From assembly GCF_013343235.1 (NCBI RefSeq), contig NZ_CP040094.1, positions 3,162,501 to 3,226,500 on the forward strand: a stretch of DNA of 64,000 nucleotides, read 5' to 3'. The notes beneath the pieces were generated by a model that had not been told where the DNA came from, did no database searches, and saw nothing but the letters and a program-made list of their open reading frames with translations. The translations under genes and the position numbers were made by a program. The stretch comes from Nostoc sp. TCL240-02 (lineage in GTDB: Bacteria > Cyanobacteriota > Cyanobacteriia > Cyanobacteriales > Nostocaceae). Position 1 is the first letter of the stretch, and each line of letters begins with the position of its first letter. This document shows positions 37,276 to 46,092 of this stretch, in pieces.

Positions 37276-38955
37276 ATGAGAGAACATGTCAGCCGACAGA
37301 AAAAAACTACTACAGGCTTCTCAATTCCATCCCTAAAACACCCTACACCGGGCTTTGGTTTAATTTCACGCCAAGCGGTTCCTGAAGTACAACCACTCCA
37401 TCAACCCGTTACTCACGATATAAGTCGCATACCACTGCGTAGCCAAGCAAAACTCTCAATTAGCCAGCCTGGAGACATTTATGAACAGGAAGCTGATAAC
37501 GTAGCACAGCAGGTAATGCAAACAATGGCGCAACCTGGAAATGGCCAGTCTATCCAACGAGAAGCATTGCCAGAGGATGAGGAAGAATTGCAGATGAAAC
37601 CTTTGGCAAATTCCATTACGCCTTTGTTGCAACGAGAAGAAATGCCAGAGGATGAGGAAGAATTACAGATGAAATCTCTGGACAATAGCACATTACAACG
37701 AGAAGCATTGCCAGAGGAAGAAGAAGAATTACAGATGAAGCCGATGGTACAGCGTCAGGCTGAGGCTGGGATGGAAGCTGCGCCTGACCTGGAAGCATCC
37801 ATTAACCAAGCTAGGGGGGGTGGACAGGCGATCGCAGACAATATCCGCGAACCGATGGAGGTGGCGTTTGGCGCAGATTTCAGTGGGGTGAAGGTTCACA
37901 CGGATGGTCAATCTGACCAGTTGAATCGGTCAATTCAGGCGCGTGCTTTTACAACAGGGCAGGATGTGTTCTTTCGTTCGGGAGAATATAATCCAGGGAG
38001 TCGCGGCGGTCAGGAGTTATTGGCGCATGAGTTGACTCATGTAGTGCAGCAGAATGGGGGGGCGGTGCAGAGAAGCGTTGTCATCCAGCGACAATATGAG
38101 GAGCAAGTACCTCAACTCAACGAAGAACTCAAAAAGGAATGGGTAACCAAGGATGATAAGAAAGAGGCAATATTAAGCGCGATAAAAACCGTCTTTCCGG
38201 ATAATACGATTGATGCAACTAAAGATCCAGCGGTGGCGAAAGCCGTGCTAGCGTTCGTAAATTCCCAGCAGGAACAAACATGGATAGACGGGACGGAAAG
38301 AAAACCACCAGGGAAAAAGGATATGGGCAAACTGGGCGACGCTGATAATTGGACACTGCGGCACTATACAGACAAATACCAGTGGGATGAGACGGAAAAG
38401 GAGGTCAAACCGCCGTCCTACAAAGAAATATTATCAGCATTGACCCTAGCAGCGATGGCGAAGAAGAACGAAGAGAGTACAAGCGTTGAGAAGAGTAAGG
38501 TCGGAGCAAGTAAGTCAGGCCATACAAGCAAAATAGATTGGGATATGATAGGGAACGTAGGAGATACCTTTTTTGCTTTGTTTTATAAGGGACAACTAGC
38601 AGGCACAAAGCAAACATTCCTCAATCAAGCCCAATGGTATGCCGAGTGGAAGATCACGGATGTTAGCGAAATCTGGGCATCCTCAGATTGGCTAGGAAAG
38701 GCAAAGACAAAAGGGGAGACGCCGCGAGGGGTAGCATATGAAGGAAACCCAGAGGATGTGATCAGCGCGTTTCTAGAAATGGGGGGGCGGCGAGGGGATG
38801 ATAATAGCAAGCGAAGTAGATTCGAGAGTAACTATGATAATTTTGAGGTGAAAGTTCATGGCTCATTGAATTTGGCTAGTAGTTCCGTAAATACGGAATG
38901 GAGGAGAGTAGACAATCCGCCACAAACAGAGGAAGAGAAAGCGTTGAAAAAATAG
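37276..38955 (+). CDS. DUF4157 metallopeptidase-type eCIS effector 1
   Basis: 559 residues. The first 90 residues are polar and end in SQPGDIYEQEADNVAQQVMQ. Three 22-residue acidic repeats (LQREALPEDEEELQMK) occupy 93-158. The DUF4157 domain, about 165-268, has the zinc motif HELTH at 251-255 (LLAHELTHVVQQ). Residues 269-559 are a separate C-terminal domain beginning RQYEEQVPQLNEELKKEWVT. It contains NWTLRHYTDKYQW and GNVGDTFFALFYKGQ, faintly like ADP-ribosyltransferases, but no function is assigned. eDUF4157 proteins are known eCIS-linked cargo. No signal peptide. The paralogue is at 39997-42099. Confidence 0.85.
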   Translation: MREHVSRQKKTTTGFSIPSLKHPTPGFGLISRQAVPEVQPLHQPVTHDISRIPLRSQAKLSISQPGDIYEQEADNVAQQVMQTMAQPGNGQSIQREALPEDEEELQMKPLANSITPLLQREEMPEDEEELQMKSLDNSTLQREALPEEEEELQMKPMVQRQAEAGMEAAPDLEASINQARGGGQAIADNIREPMEVAFGADFSGVKVHTDGQSDQLNRSIQARAFTTGQDVFFRSGEYNPGSRGGQELLAHELTHVVQQNGGAVQRSVVIQRQYEEQVPQLNEELKKEWVTKDDKKEAILSAIKTVFPDNTIDATKDPAVAKAVLAFVNSQQEQTWIDGTERKPPGKKDMGKLGDADNWTLRHYTDKYQWDETEKEVKPPSYKEILSALTLAAMAKKNEESTSVEKSKVGASKSGHTSKIDWDMIGNVGDTFFALFYKGQLAGTKQTFLNQAQWYAEWKITDVSEIWASSDWLGKAKTKGETPRGVAYEGNPEDVISAFLEMGGRRGDDNSKRSRFESNYDNFEVKVHGSLNLASSSVNTEWRRVDNPPQTEEEKALKK

Positions 38956-39080
38956 TGCGATCGCCTGACATTGTAGAGACTGTCTTAATAGTCTTGTGAT
39001 CGCGCATATATTTATGATAGTTGATAAAGTGTGATCGCTGCTTTTGTAGGGTGAGTTAACGAAGTGCGATCGCAATGTTG
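38956..39080. repeat. Repeat downstream of effector 1 shared with effector 2
   Basis: GTGCGATCGC then TTGTAGAGACTGTCTTAATA at 38956-38995 recurs at 42217-42252 after effector 2. AGACTGTCTTAATAGTCT can form a short hairpin that may end transcription. The duplication that made the effector pair therefore included both flanks. Confidence 0.6.
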
Positions 39081-39416
39081 TTAAAAAACTCCATAACCCG
39101 TATATTCCCGCATTTCAGGAGATTGAAATCCAATAACAATATCATCTTTTGGAACCCCTAGTTCTACAAGTTCTTGAGCCACTCTCATTTCCGTCATATT
39201 CTGCTCAATCAAAATTTTTCCCTGTTTAATATCCAAATGTAAAACACAACCCTAGACTCGCCGATGACCATCCCATCCCACATTCATAACCATATAATGG
39301 TCTTGTTTTGTATCAAAAACAGTGTAACAATCAATTTGAACATTGGCTATTGGAATAGCAGCATAAGCCATCAACAAGGACTGAATGATATGGCGATAAG
39401 ATTTTAGGGTATCCAT
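39081..39416 (-). pseudogene. xisI: xisI (fdxN element excision controlling factor), amber-interrupted
   Basis: Reads MDTLKSYRHIIQSLLMAYAA, then MNVGWDGHRRV, then TAG at codon 55 (39252-39254), then GCVLHLDIKQGKILIEQNMT and VELGVPKDDIVIGFQSPEMR to a normal end. Family members have Tyr at the stop position (HRRVYGCVLHLD), so one base change explains it. XisI normally works with XisH in excision of the heterocyst fdxN element; stand-alone xisHI pairs are widespread in filamentous cyanobacteria with no proven role. It overlaps xisH by 13 bp. Confidence 0.87.
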
Positions 39417-39820
39417 TGTACAATTACCTCTTGAATTGGGTCATAAATAATTTGTTTAATCTCATATCTCTCTACAGATATTTGGGCAAATTCCCGCTTG
39501 AAAAAAGCTTCATAAACACCTATAGGTACTGCCAAATAGAGAATGCGAGTTGGATCGCTGATTTCTAAGGCAAGCCGATAATTCAAAAACTGTCCTAATG
39601 CAGCATGATAATCTGTTAGTGGTGAATCACTCAGGAACGTTTTAATCTCAACTACAATTTTTTCTTCACCCCGCTCTGCTGCTAACAGTTGCTCTGCACC
39701 TAAATCTATTTCAAACTTAGTTCCGCCAACTTCCAGTCGCAGAGGATCATCGGTTATCTTCCACTACTCTTTTTCTAAAGCAATTCTAACCACAGCATGA
39801 AATTTATCTTTAGCTGCCAT
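39404..39820 (-). pseudogene. xisH: xisH, amber-interrupted
   Basis: Reads MAAKDKFHAVVRIALEKE, then TAG at codon 19 (39764-39766), then WKITDDPLRLEVGGTKFEID and on to LGAEQLLAAERGEEKIVVEI and the usual C-terminus VYEAFFKREFAQISVERYEI. The VVEIKTFL strand is the E-x-K of the PD-(D/E)XK-like XisH fold. The expected residue at the stop is Gln or Gly, so a single CAG to TAG change would suffice. An internal ATG could start only the last 60 codons. Located between the two effector genes, opposite strand. Confidence 0.85.
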
Positions 39821-39906
39821 CGTTAACTTTTTCTGATTTACTTAACATTTTAGTGCGATCGCCCGATACCATAGAATCAGGTTCCCGAAAATTTATACTT
39901 TCGATA

Positions 39907-39996
39907 AATTGTGTTACAAGTGCGATCGCAGTATTTTAGATATTAGTAACAGCAAAATATTTATCTAACTACTGCTTGGGCATCTGGAGAAGAATA
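39907..39996 (+). promoter_or_regulatory. Duplicated leader of effector gene 2
   Basis: Same landmarks as at 37187-37275 (TTGTGTTACAAGTGCGATCG, TATTTATCTAACTACTGCTT) with scattered changes, followed by CTGGAGAAGAATA before the ATG at 39997. Confidence 0.6.
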
Positions 39997-42099
39997 ATGA
40001 GAGAACACGTCAGCCGGCAGAAAAAAACTACTACAGGCTTCTCAATTCCATCCCTGAAACACCCTACACCGGGCTTTGGTTTAATTTCACGCCAAGCGGT
40101 TCCTGAAGTACAACCACTCCATCAACCCGTTACTCACGATATAAGTCGAATACCACTGCGTAGCCAAGCAAAACTCTCAATTAGCCAGCCTGGAGACATT
40201 TATGAACAGGAAGCTGATAGCGTAGCACAGCAGGTAATGCAAACAATGGCGCAACCTGGAAATGGCCAGTCTATCCAACGAGAAGCATTGCCAGAAGATG
40301 AGGAAGAATTACAAATGAAATCTCTGGACAATAGCACATTACAACGAGAAGCATTGCCAGAGGATGAGGAAGAATTACAAATGAAACCTCTGGACAATAG
40401 CACATTGCAACGAGAAGCATTGCCAGAAGATGAGGAAGAATTACAAATGAAACCTCTGGACAATAGCACATTACAACGAGAAGCATTGCCAGAGGATGAG
40501 GAAGAATTGCAGATGAAATCTCTGGACAATAGCACACTGCAACGAGAAGCATTGCCAGAGGATGAGGAAGAATTACAAATGAAACCTCTGGACAATAGCA
40601 CACTGCAACGAGAAGCATTGCCAGAGGAAGAAGAAGAATTGCAGATGAAATCTCTGGACAATAGCACATTGCAACGAGAAGCATTGCCAGAGGATGAGGA
40701 AGAATTACAGATGAAGCCGATGGTGCAGCGTCAGGCTGAGGCTGGGATGGAAGCTGCGCCTGACCTGGAAGCATCCATTAACCAAGCTAGGGGGGGTGGA
40801 CAGGCGATCGCAGACAATATCCGCGAACCGATGGAGGTGGCGTTTGGCGCAGATTTCAGTGGGGTAAAAGTTCACACGGATGGTCAATCTGACCAGTTGA
40901 ATCGGTCAATTCAGGCGCGTGCTTTTACAACAGGGCAGGATGTGTTCTTTCGTTCGGGAGAATATAATCCAGGGAGTCGCGGCGGTCAGGAGTTATTGGC
41001 GCATGAGTTAACCCATGTTGTACAGCAGAATGGTGGGGCTGTGCAGCGATCACCCTTGTTCCCAGAAGAGTTACAGCGATCTACCAAGCCAGAAGAGTCA
41101 GAACTACAAGCTCAATCAACCCTACAACATCGAGGAGCCATAGGAGGCAAAGTTGTACGGAAGGTTAACGATGAGGGAAAGAAAAAAATAGCGGGCGAAC
41201 AGGGGGAAACCCCTGGCGAATACGAATATATGTCCGATGCGGGGGTGGGTATGATCAAGGAAAGAGACAGTATAATCACCCTATCCACATTGCCAAGCAG
41301 TCTGTGGGAATTGAGAGACACAGCGCGACAGGAAAACGCGCAATCCCCTAGGGCAAGTATTGTGCAACGGCAAATATACTACGGTCAGAAGGCATCCGCG
41401 CGACAAGCTAATGTAAGCAAAATCAGGGATAACGATTTGGGAATACGAGCTGTGATTGATCAGTGGGCGACGAGCAATGAAGCGGATTATTATTTTACGG
41501 ATCAGGTGGAACTGATAAAAAAAGCAGGGGAAGTGGCCACATCACGACTTTTGTCGCAACAAGGGAAGTTACCAGACGTAACAGGACTTAATCTCGAGAA
41601 CACTAACAAAAAAATAAATGATTATGTAGCTCACCAGATCGGACCTGGAAATGTGACAACGGTTAATTATAACCATGTACAGACATGGGCAGATTGGTAT
41701 TTTTCTCAAATAGAGTATCAAAACAATAAAACGCAAGGATGGCACGGGAACCGAAATAGCTGGCTGCCTGGAGCCCCGACCGACGATGGAAAAGCAACCC
41801 GGTATGTGGAGTTTCGCCGACCGGGGGCTTATGGAGAAAACGAGAGAACCAAGCTTGAGAGGTGCATTTTCGATATTATAGAACAAAGATGTTGGCCAAA
41901 CGCCCACTATGATGGCGGGTACGTTGAGATAACAAATGTCCCGGCCACGATAACAAATAAACTGATGTGGATGGCGTGGGGTAGCAGTAATGGTATGAGA
42001 GACCATTGGAAATCGATGAATCCCCAACCCGCCGCGGCTGGTAATTTGGCGGCACGGAATCGAGCAATCCTAGACTCTATGAGGCAAGCCGGTTTGTAA
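39997..42099 (+). CDS. DUF4157 metallopeptidase-type eCIS effector 2
   Basis: 700 residues from MREHVSRQKK; an in-frame ATG at 39976 adds seven residues but breaks the match to effector 1. The N-terminal 90 residues and the DUF4157 domain (HELTH near residue 336) are almost identical to effector 1, but there are seven 22-residue repeats (LQREALPEDEEELQMK) rather than three. After VVQQNGGAVQRS the proteins part completely. This C-terminus has EYEYMSDAGVGMIKERDSII, QIEYQNNKTQGWHGNRNSWL, then YVEFRRPGAYGENER and WPNAHYDGGYVEITN; I recognise no family. The pattern is that of a shared delivery module with exchanged payload. Confidence 0.85.
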   Translation: MREHVSRQKKTTTGFSIPSLKHPTPGFGLISRQAVPEVQPLHQPVTHDISRIPLRSQAKLSISQPGDIYEQEADSVAQQVMQTMAQPGNGQSIQREALPEDEEELQMKSLDNSTLQREALPEDEEELQMKPLDNSTLQREALPEDEEELQMKPLDNSTLQREALPEDEEELQMKSLDNSTLQREALPEDEEELQMKPLDNSTLQREALPEEEEELQMKSLDNSTLQREALPEDEEELQMKPMVQRQAEAGMEAAPDLEASINQARGGGQAIADNIREPMEVAFGADFSGVKVHTDGQSDQLNRSIQARAFTTGQDVFFRSGEYNPGSRGGQELLAHELTHVVQQNGGAVQRSPLFPEELQRSTKPEESELQAQSTLQHRGAIGGKVVRKVNDEGKKKIAGEQGETPGEYEYMSDAGVGMIKERDSIITLSTLPSSLWELRDTARQENAQSPRASIVQRQIYYGQKASARQANVSKIRDNDLGIRAVIDQWATSNEADYYFTDQVELIKKAGEVATSRLLSQQGKLPDVTGLNLENTNKKINDYVAHQIGPGNVTTVNYNHVQTWADWYFSQIEYQNNKTQGWHGNRNSWLPGAPTDDGKATRYVEFRRPGAYGENERTKLERCIFDIIEQRCWPNAHYDGGYVEITNVPATITNKLMWMAWGSSNGMRDHWKSMNPQPAAAGNLAARNRAILDSMRQAGL
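40277..40716. repeat. Seven 66-bp coding repeats
   Basis: Tandem 66-bp units encode LQREALPEDEEELQMK(S/P)LDNST in the effector-2 gene. Effector 1 has three such units at about 37552-37745. The near-perfect DNA identity of units shows recent copy-number change. Confidence 0.92.
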
Positions 42100-42454
42100 G
42101 CGTAATTGCCGTTCTTATAGGGTGCGTTAACTGAAAGTACGGCTGGGTTGGGGAACGAAACCTAACAAATCACCATCACAATGTGTAGTGCGATCTCTTA
42201 AGATATCAACAAAGTGCGATCGCCCAATCTTGTAGAGACTGTCTTAATAGTCTTGCTATCGCTCGTGTATGAAAATTAATTTAGTGCGATCGCCCCATCT
42301 TCTAAATTCTTGTGGCGTGCATTAACCAATTGCAGTATCAAACTCAGGTTAATTTATTGTGACTCTCGCCAAAATTGAAGGGTAGTTGATCGATCAACTA
42401 CCCTATGAAATTTGACAGCTTTTTGCAACCCTAGTGCATTAGCAAAAAGTTTTA
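42100..42454. other. Convergent intergenic region with HIP1 sites and palindrome
   Basis: No gene was found. It holds several GTGCGATCGC copies, the repeat shared with the region after effector 1, and the palindrome listed at 42380-42403. Confidence 0.5.
42380..42403. terminator. 24-bp perfect palindrome, possible bidirectional terminator
   Basis: GGGTAGTTGATCGATCAACT followed by ACCC is a perfect palindrome between convergent genes (effector 2 on plus, FHA gene on minus). As RNA it would form a 9-10 bp hairpin on either strand, but U-tracts are weak. Confidence 0.5.
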
Positions 42455-43099
42455 CTACACAACATATATCGTAAAATTAACTAGATTATCCTGACCAAAT
42501 CTCAGTACATCACCATTAAGCAGACGATATTGCATACCCGGAGTTAGAGGATTGTTGTTTAAATAAATACCATTTGTACTCATATCAACAATCATGTATG
42601 CATTTTGCGACCAGTCCCAATCGACTCGCGCATGACGACGAGAGACTATTCCCTCACTGGGAATGCCAGTCAAATCAATTTCTGGCGGCGCTATTCCTGG
42701 ACTCTGACTGCGACGACCAATATAACCTCCTTCCCCAACAAGGTGAAATTCTCTGCCGGTAGTATGAATCAGCTTTAAGGCTGGCGCTCTTTGAGGCGGA
42801 GGGACATAAGCAGGCGGTGTTGGTTGATAAGAAACTCGTGGCTGATAGACTGTTGAATAATCAACGGGAGGCTGTTGGGGAGGTTGGTAATTAGGTTGCT
42901 CTGTAGGTGGTCGTTGATACTGAGCAGGTGGTTGACTAGGTTGTTGCTGAACAGGCGGTGGTTGACTAGGCGGTTGTTGTGGTGTTGAGGAAACTACATT
43001 ACCCACAGGAGTGGAACACCAGGGACAAACCTTAGCATTGTTAGGCAGGGCGCGGTTAAAATATTCGCAACTAGGATTGGGGCACCGATTTGCAGGCAT
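42455..43099 (-). CDS. Zinc-ribbon and FHA-domain protein
   Basis: 214 residues. The N-terminus CPNPSCEYFNRALPNNAKVCPWC is a four-cysteine zinc ribbon. A Pro/Gln-rich linker (about 35-105) leads to an FHA phosphothreonine-binding domain with GGYIGRR, GIVSRRHARVDW and STNGIYLNN. It starts inside the last 29 bases of the upstream pseudokinase gene, so the two are translationally coupled. It probably reads Ser/Thr phosphorylation in the signalling set between the eCIS blocks. Confidence 0.88.
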   Translation of the reverse strand: MPANRCPNPSCEYFNRALPNNAKVCPWCSTPVGNVVSSTPQQPPSQPPPVQQQPSQPPAQYQRPPTEQPNYQPPQQPPVDYSTVYQPRVSYQPTPPAYVPPPQRAPALKLIHTTGREFHLVGEGGYIGRRSQSPGIAPPEIDLTGIPSEGIVSRRHARVDWDWSQNAYMIVDMSTNGIYLNNNPLTPGMQYRLLNGDVLRFGQDNLVNFTIYVV

Positions 43100-45209
43100 A
43101 GGAATTTATATCATCAGGCATAGGTTGTAAAGCTACGAGACCTACTTTACTAAGTAAACACTGACCCTGACGAGTGGTTAGCATCTGAGCAAATGTAGAA
43201 CCACCAGGCAGGCGACTGGTGTCTTTAGGGTACACTACAAAAAGAGGGTATCCCAACGGGTAGCTTTGGAATGTTGTGACATCAACATAATAATCATCAT
43301 GTTGACACAAATCATCTGAGGGATTAATTGAGCGGCGATCGCGCCGTTGAAACAGAGGTTGAATCGCTGATTTTTTGCCATCTGCGATCGCAAGCGGATA
43401 GCCTGTACACTGACTCGAGGTTTTACTGATAATGCCAAAGCTGATAATACCAGTGGTTCGCCCTTCTAGAGTCTCACTACGAATTTGATTTTGGGTTTTT
43501 GTTGTATCAAGTTTAGTAACATTTGCTGCAAATAAAGCTTCGTCTTGAGGGACATTTTTGAGAACTATTTCTTGAAATTTACTGATTGCCTCCGGTTCTG
43601 TTGGGGCAAAAGGTTTCACAGCTAAATTTGGAAGTTTCGGACTAATTTGTTGCCAATTGGTAATTTTACCTGTGTAAATTTGACGCAATTGCTCAAGACT
43701 TATTTGTCCTCCAAGAGCATTAGCAAGATTTGAATCTCTCTTATTAAATGCTACAAAAACAAGTAATCCATCATAAGCAACTTGTTTTTTAGAAAGTTTA
43801 TCTGTGATGTTCTCTACCAAACTAGTAATTGCAAAATCTTTTTTGTTTGTTTGGACTTCTTCGATACTTTTAATCGGATTATTTAAGTTTGATGACAAAA
43901 CAGGCTCATAGTTAAATGTTGCTGTTGCATCTGGCTTTGGTCTGGTCAATAAATCTCCTAAACGACTATTGTCTACTGGTTGTGTTAAAACATAACTCCA
44001 TGTACTGTCCTTTTCTCCTGTGTAAGTAAATTGTCCGGCAGGAACATTGGGGACTTCGGAGAAATTTCGTACAAGTTTAGACCATAATATATATTGATTA
44101 GGATTATCTGTTTTCTTACCCAGAAGCCAATACAAAATTCCGCCGCCGAGTAGTAATAAAGCCAGAATTCCTATCAGGATTAAAGGCATTGGTAAACGCT
44201 TCTCTATGACTTGAGAATCTGGCGATCGCACTGAATTTTTGCCACTATCTTCTTTGGGAAGTTGCAGCAGTGCTTGACGAGCCGTTTCCGCATTCTCGAA
44301 AGGAGTTTCTAGACCAATGAGGCGATAAATAAACTGCTTTAAATGGCTATCAGTATCTGGCCATTGCTGATTATCTCTAGGATCGAGAGGCTGGTTTGAT
44401 AAAAAATTAGTTGTTCGTCCTGCCCATAAATAAAAGGCTAGCAATCCTAATGATTCTAAATCTTGCTCAGGTCTGGTGGGCGCGGGTTGAGGAATAATCG
44501 GTGGAATAAATAAGTTTTCCCAGGTCGCTAAATCGCAAAAATATATAGAGAATTTTTGATTATTTTCTATTTTAATTAAAGTACTATCTAAACTTATATT
44601 GCCGTGAGTTATCCCCAGTTGTACTTGATTTGAAGGAAAACGCAGCTTTTGGGTGTGGAGAAACTGGAGAGTTTGCAAACCTTGATTTAGTACTTCCCGC
44701 ACATCAGGAGATGTCATTGCGCCCTTCTCTATGAGATATTTCCCTAAAGTTTGGGATGACTCTATGCCTTGAGTAATTAAATAACAGCGTTCTCCTTTTT
44801 CATCTGCGATCGCTTCTTTAGTTTCTACAAGACGGAAGTTTTGAATTCGACTATCAGCTAAACTTACCCCACCTACCCGTTTAAAAGTCTCTTTGCGTTT
44901 CAGAGTCTCGCTTTCATTAAAACAACGATTGGGTAGTAGGTATTCTTTAATGATGACAGGCTGTTTATCTTTAAGTTGAACACCTGAGTATAAGCGGCCT
45001 AAACCCCTTACACCAATAAAACTAGCTATTTTATAAGTTCCCTGACTTCCTTTAATCTCAGCCTCCTGTGGTAAAGTTGCCGGAAAACCACATTCCAAGC
45101 AAAACTTAGCCCCCTTGATTTGCTGCGCGGTTTGGAAAGGGCGATCGCAACTTAAGGGAGAATTGTACGAACAGGGGTATTGTTGATAAAAAGATTCAAA
45201 TGAAGGCAT
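43071..45209 (-). CDS. Pseudokinase fused to a PstS-like binding domain
   Basis: 712 residues. A short cysteine-rich start (FCLECGFPA) precedes a kinase-like domain (about 50-320) with loop GVRGLGRLY and Lys in VIIKEYLLP. The catalytic loop reads GITHGNISLDSTL where HRDxKxxN is expected, and DFG is replaced by CDLATW, so phosphotransfer is unlikely. One membrane helix (LPLILIGILALLLLGG region, about 345-368) follows. The rest is a PstS-type binding domain with YDGLLVFVAFNKRDSNLANA and QLRQIYTGKITNWQQISPKL. The layout suggests an outward ligand sensor coupled to an inert kinase scaffold. It is coupled to the FHA gene. Confidence 0.83.
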   Translation of the reverse strand: MPSFESFYQQYPCSYNSPLSCDRPFQTAQQIKGAKFCLECGFPATLPQEAEIKGSQGTYKIASFIGVRGLGRLYSGVQLKDKQPVIIKEYLLPNRCFNESETLKRKETFKRVGGVSLADSRIQNFRLVETKEAIADEKGERCYLITQGIESSQTLGKYLIEKGAMTSPDVREVLNQGLQTLQFLHTQKLRFPSNQVQLGITHGNISLDSTLIKIENNQKFSIYFCDLATWENLFIPPIIPQPAPTRPEQDLESLGLLAFYLWAGRTTNFLSNQPLDPRDNQQWPDTDSHLKQFIYRLIGLETPFENAETARQALLQLPKEDSGKNSVRSPDSQVIEKRLPMPLILIGILALLLLGGGILYWLLGKKTDNPNQYILWSKLVRNFSEVPNVPAGQFTYTGEKDSTWSYVLTQPVDNSRLGDLLTRPKPDATATFNYEPVLSSNLNNPIKSIEEVQTNKKDFAITSLVENITDKLSKKQVAYDGLLVFVAFNKRDSNLANALGGQISLEQLRQIYTGKITNWQQISPKLPNLAVKPFAPTEPEAISKFQEIVLKNVPQDEALFAANVTKLDTTKTQNQIRSETLEGRTTGIISFGIISKTSSQCTGYPLAIADGKKSAIQPLFQRRDRRSINPSDDLCQHDDYYVDVTTFQSYPLGYPLFVVYPKDTSRLPGGSTFAQMLTTRQGQCLLSKVGLVALQPMPDDINSYACKSVPQS

Positions 45210-45231
45210 ATAAACAATTCATAATTCAAAA

Positions 45232-45312
45232 TGACGCTTGCAGACTCGCTCTAAGCGTTCGCATAGCGTCTCGTAGAGAAGCCATGCCGCAGGCTTTACG
45301 CTGCACTAACAG
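45232..45312. repeat. Dispersed palindromic repeat
   Basis: CTCTAAGCGTTCGCATAGCG followed by TCTCGTAGAGAAGCC and GCCGCAGGCTTTACGC is a Nostoc-type repeat. Related wording occurs at 46021-46075, 47736-47775 and 51040-51085. Confidence 0.5.
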
Positions 45313-45320
45313 AAAACCTA

Positions 45321-46001
45321 TCAAGCGTGAACTAATCCTAACTTGAGGGCTGCTACAATAGCTTGAGTCCGACTAGTAACCTTCAATTTTTCAAAAATAC
45401 TGGTGAGATGCGCCTTAACAGTAGCAACTGTTACATATAAATGTTTAGCGATTTCTTCATTAGAAGCACCTTGAGTTAACCAGTATAAAACTTCTTGCTC
45501 TCTTTCGGTTAAATGCACCTCATGACACGCTTTTAGACAAGAGTCTGAATAAGCCTGAAAAAACCGAAAAAATCGACTAGCAACTTCTGAAGGCAGATAA
45601 ATTTCCGATCTTGTAACAGTCTCAATTGCCTCACACAATTGTGTTGCCACACGGTTTTTAAATACATAACCTGCGGCTCCCGCCTGCATTGCTCTAAAAA
45701 TCCAGTCATCTTCTTGATGAGCCGACAACACTAAAACCTTCCCAGTGTAAGCAGTTTCCCTAAGACGTGCCAGAACTGTAATTCCATCACATCCCTTCAA
45801 TTGCATATCCAGCAAAATTAAATCTGGACACTTCTGGGCTGTAAACTTTAAAACCTGCTCCACAGAATCTGCATCACCCATAACTTCTATAGGTAACGCA
45901 GAATTAATACTATAGAAACTGAGAAGAGTACGTAATCCTTGGCGGAACCGTTCTTCATCATCTACCAATAAAACCGAAAGTTTCTTATTATCATTAGCCA
46001 T
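45321..46001 (-). CDS. NarL/LuxR-family response regulator
   Basis: 226 residues. The receiver has acidic pair VDDEE at 14-17 and phosphoacceptor Asp65 in LILLDMQLKG, then the switch region VLVLSAHQEDDWI and AGAAGYVFKN. The output is a LuxR-type HTH (LTEREQEVLYWLTQGASNEE to TVATVKAHLTSIFEKL). It is downstream of a histidine kinase gene (46093-47235) in the same direction, 91 bp away, so they probably form a pair. Placed between eCIS blocks, it is a candidate regulator of the injection system. Confidence 0.92.
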   Translation of the reverse strand: MANDNKKLSVLLVDDEERFRQGLRTLLSFYSINSALPIEVMGDADSVEQVLKFTAQKCPDLILLDMQLKGCDGITVLARLRETAYTGKVLVLSAHQEDDWIFRAMQAGAAGYVFKNRVATQLCEAIETVTRSEIYLPSEVASRFFRFFQAYSDSCLKACHEVHLTEREQEVLYWLTQGASNEEIAKHLYVTVATVKAHLTSIFEKLKVTSRTQAIVAALKLGLVHA

Positions 46002-46020
46002 CTTTTTAATTACGAATTAC

Positions 46021-46092
46021 ATTAGCGTAGCGGTAGCGAGTCCGCGTTCGCGCAGCGTCTTGTAGCGAGAGAGCGTCATTACAAATTACGAA
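46021..46092. repeat. Dispersed repeat in two-component spacer
   Basis: GCGTAGCGGTAGCGAGTCCG followed by TTCGCGCAGCGTC and TACGAATTA copies; the same wording is found at 51049-51118. Confidence 0.5.

Noticed and set aside
40277..40716. CRISPR-like regular repeats in effector 2
   Set aside because: No spacers; 66-bp units translate to LQREALPEDEEELQMK repeats.
40200..40774. Minus-strand open frames with NSSSSSGNASR repeats
   Set aside because: Shadow of the 66-bp repeats in effector 2, no ribosome site and no family resemblance.
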